Assembly (NCBI GenBank): GCA_018894105.1 | Contig: CM032123.1 | Location: 20,313,744 to 20,377,743 of the forward strand | DNA: 64,000 nucleotides | Origin: Jacaranda mimosifolia | Taxonomy: Eukaryota; Streptophyta; Magnoliopsida; Lamiales; Bignoniaceae | Reading direction: 5' to 3' | In this document: positions 24,182 through 35,495 of the stretch, piece by piece | How the letters are laid out: every line of letters starts with the position of its first letter | How positions within the stretch are numbered: the first letter of the stretch is position 1 | The notes under the pieces: model-generated | What the model saw: only the letters and a program-made list of their open reading frames with translations | Database searches by the model: none | What the model was told of the DNA's origin: nothing | Position numbers and translations under genes: made by a program

Positions 24182-25665
24182 TGTTGGAATAGTACTCAGC
24201 AAGCCAATTAGATTGGCTTTGTAAAATTATTTCCTTGTAATACTATCTTGATCGAATGATATTCTTTATATGACCATCTTCATCTTATACTCTTTAACAC
24301 TTCACTTGCATTTTGGATAAAGCCCTTAGATCACTCTTGACTACGGGACTTGGTTTGATGACCATGGAATAAGTGTCACACGATCGTGATCTTAAATCTT
24401 CCAAGTCATATGATCTTGCGAGACGGGGCATCTAAAATCTGGATAGACTTGCTTTAATGATGCATAAATCCAAGTGTTGGACATTGCTACATTACATGAG
24501 CAACCATATGAGATATGGATGCTTGTTAGATAACAATGTACTTAAGACCCATCGGAGAATCCACTAGATAGCCTTAGTAGCAAGTCGGTAGTGGCAAGTT
24601 TTCAATTTAAAGGTTAATTTTGGCTTGATTAATTTAAGTGTTAAATTAATCAATTAATTTAAAAGGTTAAATTAGACCAATAATTAAGGAGTTAATTATT
24701 TGAAGCCAAAGTGACCATTAATTGGTCAAGTTAACTTAAAGAATTAAGTTAACAAAATTAAGCTTGTTTGACTTAAGAGCTAAGTCAAAGGTTAATTAAT
24801 TAAATTAAAGTGCTTAATTTAATTAATGGGAATAACACATTTTGGAGGAAAAATCCAAATGAAATGTTCATTTTAATTAGCATCTTGATTAGGTTGAAAT
24901 TAGATTCAAATGTAATTAAGATGCACATGAAATTCAAATTGGATTTGAATTTACATTTGCCACCTTGGCAATGTAAGTTGGCCGCCCACCTTGAGGAAGG
25001 TGTGATGCCAACTTGCAATCCCACCAACCTCACTCTATATATAGATATAGAGGGTGTGAGGATTGGCTATTCCTGAAAGTGTGAAAGAATTAAATTCATT
25101 TCACAATTCCCTCCAAAACTACTTGCAAGCATTGCATTCATGTGTTGAAAGCTTTGCTCTCCTCTTCTTCTTCCCTCCCTCAAATTGGCCTCTACCATTT
25201 TCATTCTCCTACCTTATTCAAGCTTATAGTGAAGAGAGTTTGGAAGTTTCAATTGGTGTGTGGATCATTTCAACAGAGCCAAACAAGTTAGTTTGCTACG
25301 GTTCGGAGATCCACTTGAGCAAAGGACCGATTTGGCGAATTTTGGAAAGGCGATCTAGAAAGTTTTTTCATCCAAATTTTTTACTGTGTTTCCTCCACGT
25401 TGTTGAGAGGTTTCAGTATTTTTTTCGTGAATTTTGGAGGACGTTTAATGAGGTTAAAAATTTCTCCCTTCCTACTGCACGGTTTTTAGCAGATTCTGGA
25501 TTGGTGAAAGGTTTACCACTTTCTCCTTGGATATTAGCATTTCAAGGTAACACTCTATCTAAATCTGGATTTTAGGCATGATTTGATCCTTTTTTGCTTG
25601 TAAGCACTAGTTTATTTAAGCTTTTGAAGTTTTATAAATGGATCTTAGTGCCTTACTTGCCTTCA
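24182..25665 (+). repeat. 3' LTR of copia copy 3, internally deleted
   Basis: Starts TGTTGGAATAGTAC and ends CTTGCCTTCA. 1484 bp compared with 2210 bp in the 5' LTR; about 0.7 kb of U3 is missing at 24600, corresponding to about 16590-17282. CTATATATAG lies at 25035-25044. The right target duplication TTCCC follows at 25666-25670. Confidence 0.9.
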
Positions 25666-25670
25666 TTCCC

Positions 25671-27029
25671 AATTGATAGGGGAATCTCAGCATTGCTTGG
25701 ACAAAGCAGTTGATATAATTCCTCTAGGGGTGTTGATGTAATATTCTTTGATGATGTCGGACACTTATCGCTTCTCTTGCTCCTTAGAGAAGTCTTCTCT
25801 ATCCAATGCCCAGCCAGTTGTGATGGTTTTGGGGTGCTTTTCTGGGATATATATGTGTGGTCCATCTAGATTTTGAAAGTGTCAATGGACTCGCTTTTGC
25901 TCATGCGAACTTTAGGGATCTTTATAGTACTTCATTTGTTGATTGTCTTTTTAGTTGCTTGAGTACATGGTTTCTCTATTAGACCCAACTATAGTAGTGT
26001 TAATTTCTAGCTATCTACCAGGATATTTTTCAATTATGAGTGGGAAGGAGGCTGGAATTATGAGTCGACAACACATTTTCCTCTTCTTATCTCCAAGTCT
26101 CCTTATTTAAATGTGACGTCAGAATGTATGGGATGCATTTTGCATATGCAAGGAGCTGACTTTAGCGAGTGTATTGGCTTTTACTTTGTATTCCTCTTCA
26201 AGGTTTTGATCTCTACAGTTCTCCGCACTCTTAGTTTGGGTAGTCATCATAAGGGTCACTTTTGTTAATTCGGGATACTATTTAGAGTATCTTTGCTGGA
26301 TTAATATTCCAATCTTACCTGCAAGCAATCACCTCCTTTGATAGTTTGATTTTTGCTTTGATGGACACACCCGTGTTTCTCCAGACTCTGCATCTCGAGT
26401 TATCCACTATCTTTATGGATATGAGGTATCTTTAAGATCACCCCTCACAAGGTATCTGCTTTGAATTTTTGAAGTATCCATCATCTCTTACAATCTCTCG
26501 TGGGAGTTGTTATCTCTTTTGTATAGACTTACTTCCTGGTTTGGGTCAAGAATTTCTTCAAAATGGTTAGGAGTTCAACTACATGACTCAAAACTCCAAC
26601 TGCAATGAGCAATTGCCATGATGGGTTAGGTTAGAGGGAGGACTGAAGCGACACCTTACTTAGAATCGGTTCTCCATGTAGCTTACTCCGAAAAGAATGA
26701 AGTCCCTTGGCTCTACTTAGAGGATTGTTGTGGCTCTTTAGGTTAATGTTCTTCTACATATTGAGTAGCCACTTTAGCCGTAGCTCTAACTATGGAATTC
26801 TCTTGTAGGATTGTCAAAACTTCCTATAACAATTGCATTTCCTCCGCATCTACTGCACTTTCAAGGTGGGCTCCAGCACCATACGTGATTGCACTTCGAG
26901 TTGGTTTCTTTCCATGTTCTCTGAACTTGAACTAGCTAGTTGCTAGAATTGTGAGCTTTGGATCTCGTCTACAACCTCAGCATTCCTTCTTTTTTGTTCA
27001 GAGTTCCAATAGGCTGCACTAAAAAAATG
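25671..27029 (-). other. Probable decayed gag region of a minus-strand gypsy element
   Basis: The sequence resumes the host of the copia insertion. On the minus strand it follows the LTR/leader boundary near 27050, where gag is expected. Around 25745-25800 a weak Cys/His-rich pattern could be the gag knuckle. No frame longer than about 70 codons survives, so this is mainly inference from position. Confidence 0.3.
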
Positions 27030-27800
27030 TTGCAAAGAAGTAGGGTGAGATCCTTTCCAGTTGACAACAAAATGTTGATTAGTTTTCTCTAGAATGCATA
27101 TCAAGAGATTTTTAGCTCTCGAAGGTTCTCAAAATTTTTTGATTCTTTATGAATAATTTATTTCACCAAATTCTATCTGGGGCTCAGTATTTATAGTTTA
27201 TTTTTGATGGCTTAGGCCAATTAAGATTTCGTTACCTCCTTTATGGCCTTAATTAAATTTTGAATCTGTAACCATTTTTATTTAATTATTCAATTTGATT
27301 CATTATGCCTTTCTTAGTTATTTTACCAATTTACCATTGTATTCTTAATTATCCACATCAAAAAGGATGATTTTGATGTTGCACAAAATCAAATATGACC
27401 TTCTTTCCATAAATTGCTGAATAGCGAGCTTCTACTCCAAGAACATGTCCGTGTAGAGATAATACTCAAGTAAAAAAATGAACACTTAAATGCTTAGTTA
27501 TGATACTTATATTAATTAAAGGCTTGACAGACTTGAGCCCATTCATTAAGCTTATTGGACTCATTTTTAGTAGGCTTGGTTAGGTGAGTTTAGTACACTT
27601 TTTAATTAATTATATTGGTCATTTTATTAGGTTTTCTTATTTATATGTTCTAGGGCTTTAGTGAAGTATATCATCTACCTCCACTACTTTCAATTTGAAA
27701 ATAATTTTTTTCAATCTAAAATATGATTTTTACTTGTAACAATTTATTTAGACTTTATCTTGCCATGATAATTTACTCTTCATTTTAATTGGTTAACATA
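27030..27800 (-). repeat. Gypsy LTR with leader boundary, copy L2
   Basis: Direct repeat of 11590-11995, with the minus-strand TATA site AAACTATAAATACT at 27186-27200 and the boundary CAACATTTTGTTGTC near 27060-27075. Compared with L1 it has about 310 extra bp (about 27362-27671) after the shared TTATCCACATC; homology resumes at TTTCAATTTG. Confidence 0.55.
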
Positions 27801-28439
27801 TTTGATTGATTAATTTGCCTTGGTTTAATCTTAATTAGTCTGATGGGTGACCAAAATTAATTAATTAATAATTTTATTTTTTTGGGGGGTGGTTGTGTTT
27901 TTTCTTGTAATTTGCGCTCTTCGCAAGCTTAATTTGCGTTCTCCTAGATTTCTTTCATCCCTTGAACGGTTAGTGTTATCTGCCCTCTCTCTTTCCTTTT
28001 AACTCTTTGCATTTTTTATGGCATGACATTTTAGCGGCAAAAAGTACGCACATTGAACTTGTATTTCATGTTTCTTGATTTATATCAAGCGTAGTTGTCA
28101 GGACAGTTGCAGTGCTCATTAAATAGCGTTGGGTTCACTAGCTTGAGTTTCTTCTAAGTAGAATGGAGAGTAAATCCAGCGCGAGCAGCACAATGAAGTT
28201 GGGTGCGAGATAGTCATAATAGATGGGAGACTATCGTTTGGCATTGGTCGAGTAGGAAGCTGAGCATGATGGAGCAAACCAAGGTGGCTACGTAGAGGGT
28301 GATTGAGATGGAGAAGCCACCCAGGGATGGGAGGCTACCCAGAAGGCAGCCAGGATTGGGTTACCACCCTTATTTAACGCAACAAGCAATTGCATTCTCG
28401 TGCGCAACCACCTACTGGGTGCAATCATTTGAGAAGTGC
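27801..28439. other. No gene seen; GC-richer repeat-derived block at 28180-28440
   Basis: AT-rich sequence with a G run near 27883-27890, then a GC-richer block containing short repeats of the GGGAGGCTACCC type. It resembles 12380-12530 and 14180-14450 in composition. No coding frame is supported. Confidence 0.4.
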
Positions 28440-29375
28440 TCTAAGGTCATTTAGGATCTTAGGTGGCGTTTTATGCTCCAAAATTAATTTAAGTTTACTT
28501 GTGGAGCTTTGCCCTTTGGGAATCAATTAGATTATATGGTGGAATTTTGCACTCTATAAGTGACTTAAAATTTTTGGTGGAGCTTTGAGTACTGGGGATC
28601 GTGATCTCTTATAGAGCTTTGTGCTTTGAGAATGACTTTGAGTTTAGTGATTTCCTAGGATCTTTAGCTTTTCTTTATGCTCCATGAATGACTTGGAATC
28701 TTTTGTGAAGTTTTTCACTTTAGAGATCACTAGGGAACTCCGATGGAGATTTGTACTTTATGAACAACTTAGCATATTTTGTTGAGCTTTTCATTGTAAG
28801 TATCCAGTTGGATTTGCAACAGAGCTTTGCATTTTGCAAATAACTTAGAATATTTTTTTTAGAGCTTTACTCCATTAGTGAAAGTGTTGTAAGCAACTAA
28901 TAGTGTCTTAGGCGGTGAGCAGTAGGTGGTAGCAGTTAGCTACCCATCATTCGTTAGGGGAAACCATTCCTTCATACCAATCATCGTTAGGGCAACCTCG
29001 GGTTGGTTAATTGCACCATTAGGTAGCCCACCTCTTTGCATAAATATGCTAGGATTGGTCTAGCCGTTTTATGGAAGTCATCCCTTTTTTAGGGACACAT
29101 ATTGGAGCTTTGTACTCCGTGAATATCTTAAAGTTTTCACAGAGCTATACCTAAATAACTTAGAATATTTTTAGAGCTTTACGCTTCATGAATAACTTAT
29201 GATTTTTGAGTTGCTTTATGCTCCATGGATAACTTAAAGTTCCTTTTGCAAAGCTTTGTGCTTTGGAGCTCACTTAGGATCTTACGAGGAGTTGAGTGAT
29301 TTCAAGGATCCCTTTAGGTCTCATGCAGAGTTAAGTTACTTCACCACTACTTAGAATTCCATGTGGAGTTATGTT
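28440..29375. repeat. ~39-bp minisatellite, first half
   Basis: Successive units of about 39 bp with the core 'tagGATCTtttgtGGAGCTTTGtgCTTtggGAATgaC'. 28900-29080 is GC-richer and breaks the register. The array is cut at 29375 by the minus-strand solo LTR and resumes at 33111. Confidence 0.7.
29371..29375. repeat. Left target-site duplication ATGTT
   Basis: ATGTT precedes the left end of the minus-strand LTR and is repeated exactly at 33106-33110. Confidence 0.85.
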
Positions 29376-32300
29376 TGAAATCAAGTGTAGCACTGGGATC
29401 TAATAATAAAGCACAAAAATACCTAAATTGACTAGACTACACTTGAAACCAAGGATCTAATCATGCATCAAATTTAAATTTGGAAGAAGGATTACCTTGA
29501 ATGCTCAAAGTCCAAGGAAAGGAGCAGGAACACTTCAACACTTAAAAGTTGTCTTCCAGTGGCATAGTAGCAAGTCGACAATAATTACCTATCCAAATCA
29601 CCTCAAAATTGACTGAAATTTGGACATAAGATCACCAACAGCCTGATGAAGATTGAATAAAAAATTTAGCCAAAAATAAATCCGAAAAGGTCTTCAAAAG
29701 ACGCTCCAAAGGCCAAGTAATTCAAGTATTTGTCTCTAGTGTCAAAATCCACACACCAATAGACAATCCAAATCTCTCCAAGATTAACTGGAAAATCAAG
29801 GAGAGAAAATAGAAAGTTGAAGGCCAAAACATTTGAGAGGGATAGATGAAGAAAATATGAAGCCTCAACACATGAGAGAATCATAAAATTGGAGGGAAAT
29901 ATGGAATCTAGCATTACATGGATCAAGTGGCCGCCCACTCCTCTATTTATAGAGATAGAGGTATGATGCAAGCTAGCATCACTTTTGAAATAGTACCCAG
30001 CAAGCCAATTAGATTGGCCCTATAAAGTTATTTCCTTGTGAAATAGTTATGATTAAATGATATTCTTTATACGGCCATCTTCATCTTATGTTCTTTATAA
30101 CTTCACTCGCATTTGGATGAAGCCCTTAGATCACTCATGACTACGGGACTTGGTTCAGTGACCATGGAATAAGTCTCACATGGTCATGATCTTAAATCTT
30201 CCAAGTCATAGGATCTTACGAGACGACGCATCTAAGATCCGGATAGACTTACACTAACGATGCATGAATCCAAGTGTTAGATATTACTCCATACCATAAG
30301 CAACCATATGAGATATAGGTATATGCTAGTGAATGCTTGTTAGAGAAGAAAGCACTAAAGACCCATTAGGAGAATCCACTAGATAGCCAAACTGGCAGGT
30401 TAGTAGTGGGAAGTTGTATAGCTTAAGCTAGTACATATTATTAGTCCTTTAACCCAAGGATCCATGGTAACCTTGTATTTAGTCCTTATGCTTTGACTAT
30501 TCCATTGTCACATAGTGGGCCTTTTGGGTTGAGGTTGGGAATAAGGTATTAAACATGGAGGTTTGTGAGATCTAAGATAGAATTTGACTCCCTGCTTTTG
30601 TGAAGGGCGAGTATATCTCCTATATGTTCTATAATGATTGATTCCAAGAAAACTTTGTGCAAGGTGGTGTGATAATTCGAAAAAGGGGTTTTCTAAAGAT
30701 GAGTTCATACAATGAAATCGAGCATTCAGAATAGAGACATAGTATCAAGGCTATTAGGGAGCTGACAAATATCTTGCCCTAGGCCTCTTTTGAGAGATAG
30801 GAGACGGAAGGACCATATTTACATGGCAAGCTTAGAGCTGTAATAGTTCTCAAAAAGCATTCATTTCGGCCAATTACTTAGGCTCCATAGGCTTGAGGAT
30901 GGACATCGACCATGGAGACTGGGTACTCTTCAATTAATGAGATTAATTAATTTGAGTCAATTAGTTTTTAAAGTGTTTTAAACTAAAATGAATATAAGAT
31001 ATTCTAAAGTCACAAGGAGTTGTGAGCCCATGTCCAATGAATGGTAGAACTTATTGGGTCACACACAAAAGCCAATTAGCTTCCTAGTTAGTGGATGAAT
31101 TTTCTAAGTGTTAGAGAATTGCGCCATGGATCCGCTTTTCGAGGTGTTCAATTTGAAGGTCAATTTTGGCTTGATTAATTTAAGTGTTAAATTAATCAAT
31201 TATTTAAGGAGTTAAGTTAAACTAATGATCATCAATTGGTCAAGTTAACTTAAAGAGTTAAGTTAACAAAATTAAGCTTAATAGTTAAGCTTGTTTGACT
31301 TAACAGTTAAGTCAAAGGTTAATTAATTAAATTACAGTGTTTAATTTAATTAAAGAGAAGAATACATTTTGGAGGAAAAATTCAAATGAAAGGTTCATTT
31401 GAATTAGCATCTTAATTAATTTGAAATTAGATATCAAATGTAATTGAAATGCACGCAAATTCAAATTAGGTTTCAATTTGAATTTGCAACCTAGGTTTGC
31501 AAGTGGCCACCCCCCTTGAAGTGGCATCACACCATCCTCCATTTATATATAGATATAGAGGTGAGGGATTAGCCATATGCACATTTTGTGTGAAGATTAG
31601 AATCTTTCACATTTCCTTCCAAAACATTAGTGAAATTCGAATGTATTCCAAATAAACTCTTTCATTTTGAATTTCCCTCCAAATTACTTCTTCACATTAG
31701 TGAAATTAACCCTTTAATTTAATTAATTAACCTTGACTTAACTCTTGAAGTCAATTAGCTTAACTCTCCAAGCTAGAAGGTGTCAACCTAACTCCTTAAG
31801 TTAACTTGACCAATTGATAGTCATGTGGCACCAATTAAATTAATTCCTTAATTTAATTGGTCTAATTTAACTCCTTAAATTATTTAGATCAATTTAATAA
31901 TTAAATTGATCGAGCTAAATGACCAAAAATTGTGTCAACTGTTTCCCTCCAAAGTCGGTGAAATGGAATTTCTCTAACTCTTAGAAAATTCCCTTGATCA
32001 AGTAGGATTTTCAATTCACTTTTGTGTATGACCCATTAGGTTTTACCATTCATTGGAAATGGGCTCCCATCTTTTGTGACTTATAGAATATCAAAATATT
32101 TACATTAGTTTAAACTCCTTTAAACTAATGACTCAATTCAATTAATCTTCATTAATTGAAGAGTACCTACTCTCCATGGTCAATGTCCAACTTTAAACCC
32201 ACGAAGACAAACTAATTAGCCGAATGAATATGCTCTTGGAAAACCATTCTAGATCTATGCTTGCCATGCAAATATGGTCCTTTCGTCTCCTATCTCCTGA

Positions 32301-33105
32301 AAGAGGCCTAGGGTAAGATATTTTTTAGTTCCCTAATAGCCTTGATACTATGTTTCTATTCCCAATATTTGATCCCAGTTTATGAACTCATATTTGAAAA
32401 ACTCCTTTTCAAAATTGTCATACTACCTTGCGCAATGACTCCTTGGAATCAATCATTAAAAAATACATAAGAGATGCGCTCGCCCTTCACAACGATGAGG
32501 AATTGGATCCCATCGTGGATCTCACAAACCTCTATGTCTAAATAGCTCATACCTAAGCTCAACCAGAATTACCCGCTAAGTGGTTAAGGAAGAGTTAAAG
32601 CATAATGACCTAAATAAAACGTTACCATGGATCCTCAGGTCAAATGACTAATTATATGCACTAGCATAAGCTGGAGAACTTGCCACTATAGGTATCTAGT
32701 GGATTCTTCAGGTGGGTCTTTAGTGAACTTGTTCTCTAACAGGAACCCACTAACATGTACTTGTCTCACATGGTTTTCTCATGAAACAGAGCAATATCCA
32801 ACCCTTGGATATATGCATCATTAGTGCAAGCCTATTCAAATCTTAGATGCCTTGTTTCATAAGATTTTATGACTTGAAAGATTTAAGATCATGACTATGT
32901 AAGACTTATTTCATGATCACTACCCAATAAAGTGACCAAGGACCATAGTCTTGTGTGATCTAAGGGCTTCAACCAAATGCTAGTAAAGTAAAGTAAGCAT
33001 AAGATGAAAATGGCTATTTATAATAAATACCATTCAATAAAAATTGTATCACAAGTGAAATAGTTTACATGCCTATCTAATTGGCTGAAGGGTACTATTC
33101 CAACA
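29376..33105 (-). mobile_element. Copia solo LTR (minus) with inner rearrangement
   Basis: Ends TGAAATCAAGTG and TTCCAACA are the inverted termini of the copia LTR (TGTTGGAA...TTTCA), flanked by ATGTT on both sides. Removing the plus-strand piece at 29983-31636 leaves about 2.08 kb, close to the 2142-bp LTR at 6347-8488, which it also resembles most. No internal copia sequence is present, so it is a solo LTR left by LTR-LTR recombination. The frames inside are chance. Confidence 0.85.
29983..31636 (+). repeat. Inverted copia LTR fragment inside the solo LTR
   Basis: Starts TTTTGAAATAGTACCCAG, the LTR start with three substitutions, and follows U3 through the TATA region (CCATTTATATATAG near 31540) into early R, then stops without U5. 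It resembles the LTRs of copy 3 more than its host LTR. About 150-200 bp of the host LTR is missing at the join, and the 14-mer ACATTAGTGAAATT occurs at 31624-31637 and again at 31694-31707. That is not a clean insertion; a rearrangement or template switch is likely. Confidence 0.75.
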
Positions 33106-33110
33106 ATGTT

Positions 33111-34200
33111 GCCCGAAGATACCTTAAAATCTCTTGTGGAGTCTTTTTGTTCCAATTTCCTTTAAGCTCTCCCATGAAGATGCCGCTCTAGGAACCCCAT
33201 GAGATCTTTAGCGAAGATGTTGCTTGGGGAGCCCCTTAAGGTCTCCTATGGAGATGTCTTCCTAAAGCCCTTTAGAGTCCCTAAAAGAGTTGTAGATTTG
33301 GGAGCCTTTTGGATCTCCAACAAAGACGTTTTTCTAAGAGCCCCTTGGGGTCTCCAATGGAGATATAACTCTAGGAGCCCCTTTAGTCTCCTATGAAGAC
33401 ATCATTCTAAGAGCCCCTTACGGTCCCTTCGATTATATATTTTCGTATTCCCTTTGGGATCTTATTAGGAGATATCTATCCGCTGTCTTTTTAGGGGTTT
33501 TATAGTAGAGATATCTTTCTATGAGCCCATTCGGGGATCTTATAACAAAGATGTCTTTCCACGCCTTTAGGATCATACTACAGAGATTATTTCTTCAAGC
33601 CTTCTTAGGGGTCTTATAGCAAAGATATCTTTCTGCGTGCCTCTTGGGGTGCTATAGCGAAGATGGTTTCAACGAGCCCCCTTAAGGGTTTATAATAGAG
33701 TTATTTTTTGTGAGCCCCTTTTGGGGGAGTTATGTTAAAGATAACTTTTCGCGTCCTTTAGGGTCTTATAGTAGAGATGATTTCTACAAACCCCTTCAAG
33801 TTCTTATAACAAAATTGTTCTTCTACTAACTCTCTTTGAGGTCTTATAGTAGAGAGATGACTTTTCGTGCACCTCCTGGGGTCCTATAGCGAAAATGATT
33901 TCTACAAGCCTCTCTGGGGGTGTTATAGTCGAGATGTCTTTCTACAAGCCCCTATTTGGGATTTTATAACAGAAACATCTTTGTATGCACCCTTTTTGGG
34001 GTCTTATTGCTCTTCTACAAGCCACCTTAGGGGTCTTACAATAAAGATGTCTCTACGCTTGGCCCGTAGAGTCTTATGATGGAGATGATTTTTGTGAGCC
34101 CCTACAATAGAGTTGTTCTTTTGCAAGTTCCCTTAATGGTCACACAATAACTACGCAAATCCTTAGGGGTCTTATCTCATAAATGTTTTCTTGCGATATG
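33111..34200. repeat. ~39-bp minisatellite, second half
   Basis: At least 16 units of 36-42 bp with a pattern 'tataGtaGAGATgtcTTTctacaaGCCCCtttgGGGtct'. The unit length is a multiple of three in many places, which keeps chance frames open (33199-33396, 33867-34079). Adjacent units differ strongly. Confidence 0.8.
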
Positions 34201-35052
34201 TTAGTTTGTAGTAATTCAATATAAGTGCTTATGAGAAATGAAAAGTACTACATTGAATTTCAAAGTAACATTTGCGATCTCCCATATTAAGATGGATGCT
34301 ATTCATAAAAAGGAAAAAGATAATCTAGACTATTGAAAATCAAATTTACATTCAGAAAGGAAGTAGTCTGATGAAATAAACAAACATTTCAAGGGACAAG
34401 TTTCCTTAGATTGTGGGCATTTCCAATCTAGAGCATCATTTTCCATTTTGTGCTCTACACCCGGCATGTACTTGTGTTTGTGATCTCTGTCCTTCTAAGG
34501 GGTCATTCACTTTCTGCATCTAGCTTTCTAATAGACCCTAAAATTTTGCCCTTCTCATCACTGAGTTTCCAATTTGAAGATTTCACAAGTGTACTTGGCA
34601 TTACTCGTATTTGTGCTTTAGGCTTTATGTAACTCTTCTTAGATGTGCCCCATTCCACTTAATTCTTGAAGTATCCCCAGGTTTATCTTTCACTCCTACA
34701 AACTCTAAGAGTCCTTATAATCCGTTGTTAGCCAATTGACTTTTCTGTTGATGATCGAGGTGAGTAGCATCCCCTTTATAGAAGTTTTGATAGTAACTTG
34801 GACTACTTAAATATGGTCACTCAAGTGGAGGCTTGTTTAAGCATCTTAATCAATTGGGATCTCATTCCCTATGCATTTTGTCTCTGAAATTTCACCCCCA
34901 ACCTTCAAAGTGCTTATCTGATTACTGGGTGTAGCTTTGTCCCTCTAGGGGTTTCACCAACTCAGAGATTATATTCATATGCTTCTTTTTTTGGTTGCTT
35001 ACATCCAGATTTCTCAATTGAATCTAATTAGAGGGGTGCTGATTTTTAGCAG
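34201..35052. other. No gene supported; gypsy internal or spacer
   Basis: AT-rich to mixed sequence between the minisatellite and the protease scrap. It probably belongs to the same minus-strand element, but no RT, RNase H or integrase motif is visible on either strand. Confidence 0.35.
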
Positions 35053-35259
35053 TCAGACATCGGCTACAACTAGATGGAGGGAAACATCATGGAGTATGAT
35101 GTCTAAAGAGTTCCCATTGTCCATTAAAATCTTTTTGACCGAGGAGTAGGCCAGGGAAGCTAAGATTATGAGGGTGTCAGTATGTTTATCTCTTATTGTC
35201 TCCAAGTTTAACATCGAATGAGATTCCATGCACATGGAGTTAAGAGCTAATACTAGCAA
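35053..35259 (-). pseudogene. Ty3/gypsy (Tat-like) aspartic protease fragment
   Basis: The 68-codon frame contains DTLIILASLAYSSVKKILMD followed by NGNSLDIIL. It fits the plant Tat/Retand-type pattern in which a hydrophobic strand leads to (V/I)DNGSS.DIL, with the Asp of the retropepsin active site in DNG. Only the N-terminal half of the domain is readable and RT does not follow on the minus strand; minisatellite does. This suggests a non-autonomous or deleted element. The lineage call is tentative. Confidence 0.5.
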
Positions 35260-35495
35260 GTAGGCTTACATTTGTTGCGGCTGTTGTGACTGTGCACTAG
35301 TAAATTTCACCTTCTACATCTGCCAAAATTCACTAATATAGTCCCCTAGTATGAAGATTATTGATCTCTTGATGTTGTAGCTCTCCTTGAGGCTTTGGTT
35401 TTTGCTCTAGCATCTTCTGGTGATTCTTTGCGCCACGAGTCTGGGTTACTATTTGAGGTTATGTCATCACTCAGCGACAAACTCCTTAGGGTATC
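35260..35495. other. Possible gag-protease junction, decayed
   Basis: Upstream of the protease scrap on the minus strand. Many Arg/Ser codons could be read in pieces, but no motif is certain. It ends where the copia LTR at 35496 begins. Confidence 0.3.

Larger units (their letters stand above)
16158..25665 (+). mobile_element. Complete but dead Ty1/copia retrotransposon, copy 3
   Basis: A 9.5 kb element with 5-bp TTCCC duplications, long LTRs, primer site, long leader, gag, protease, integrase, RT, RNase H and polypurine tract in copia order. The lineage could be Angela/Tork-like judging from integrase and RT wording, but this needs a tree. All catalytic modules are broken. By eye the two LTRs differ at roughly one base in ten over their first 340 bp, mostly C/T and G/A changes, so the insertion is old. 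It landed in a minus-strand gypsy region, whose sequence resumes at 25671. Confidence 0.92.

Noticed and set aside
33199..34079. Frames of 65-70 codons with repetitive protein sequence
   Set aside because: Repeat length near 39 bp keeps phase, so chance frames stay open. Units are too variable for a conserved repeat protein.
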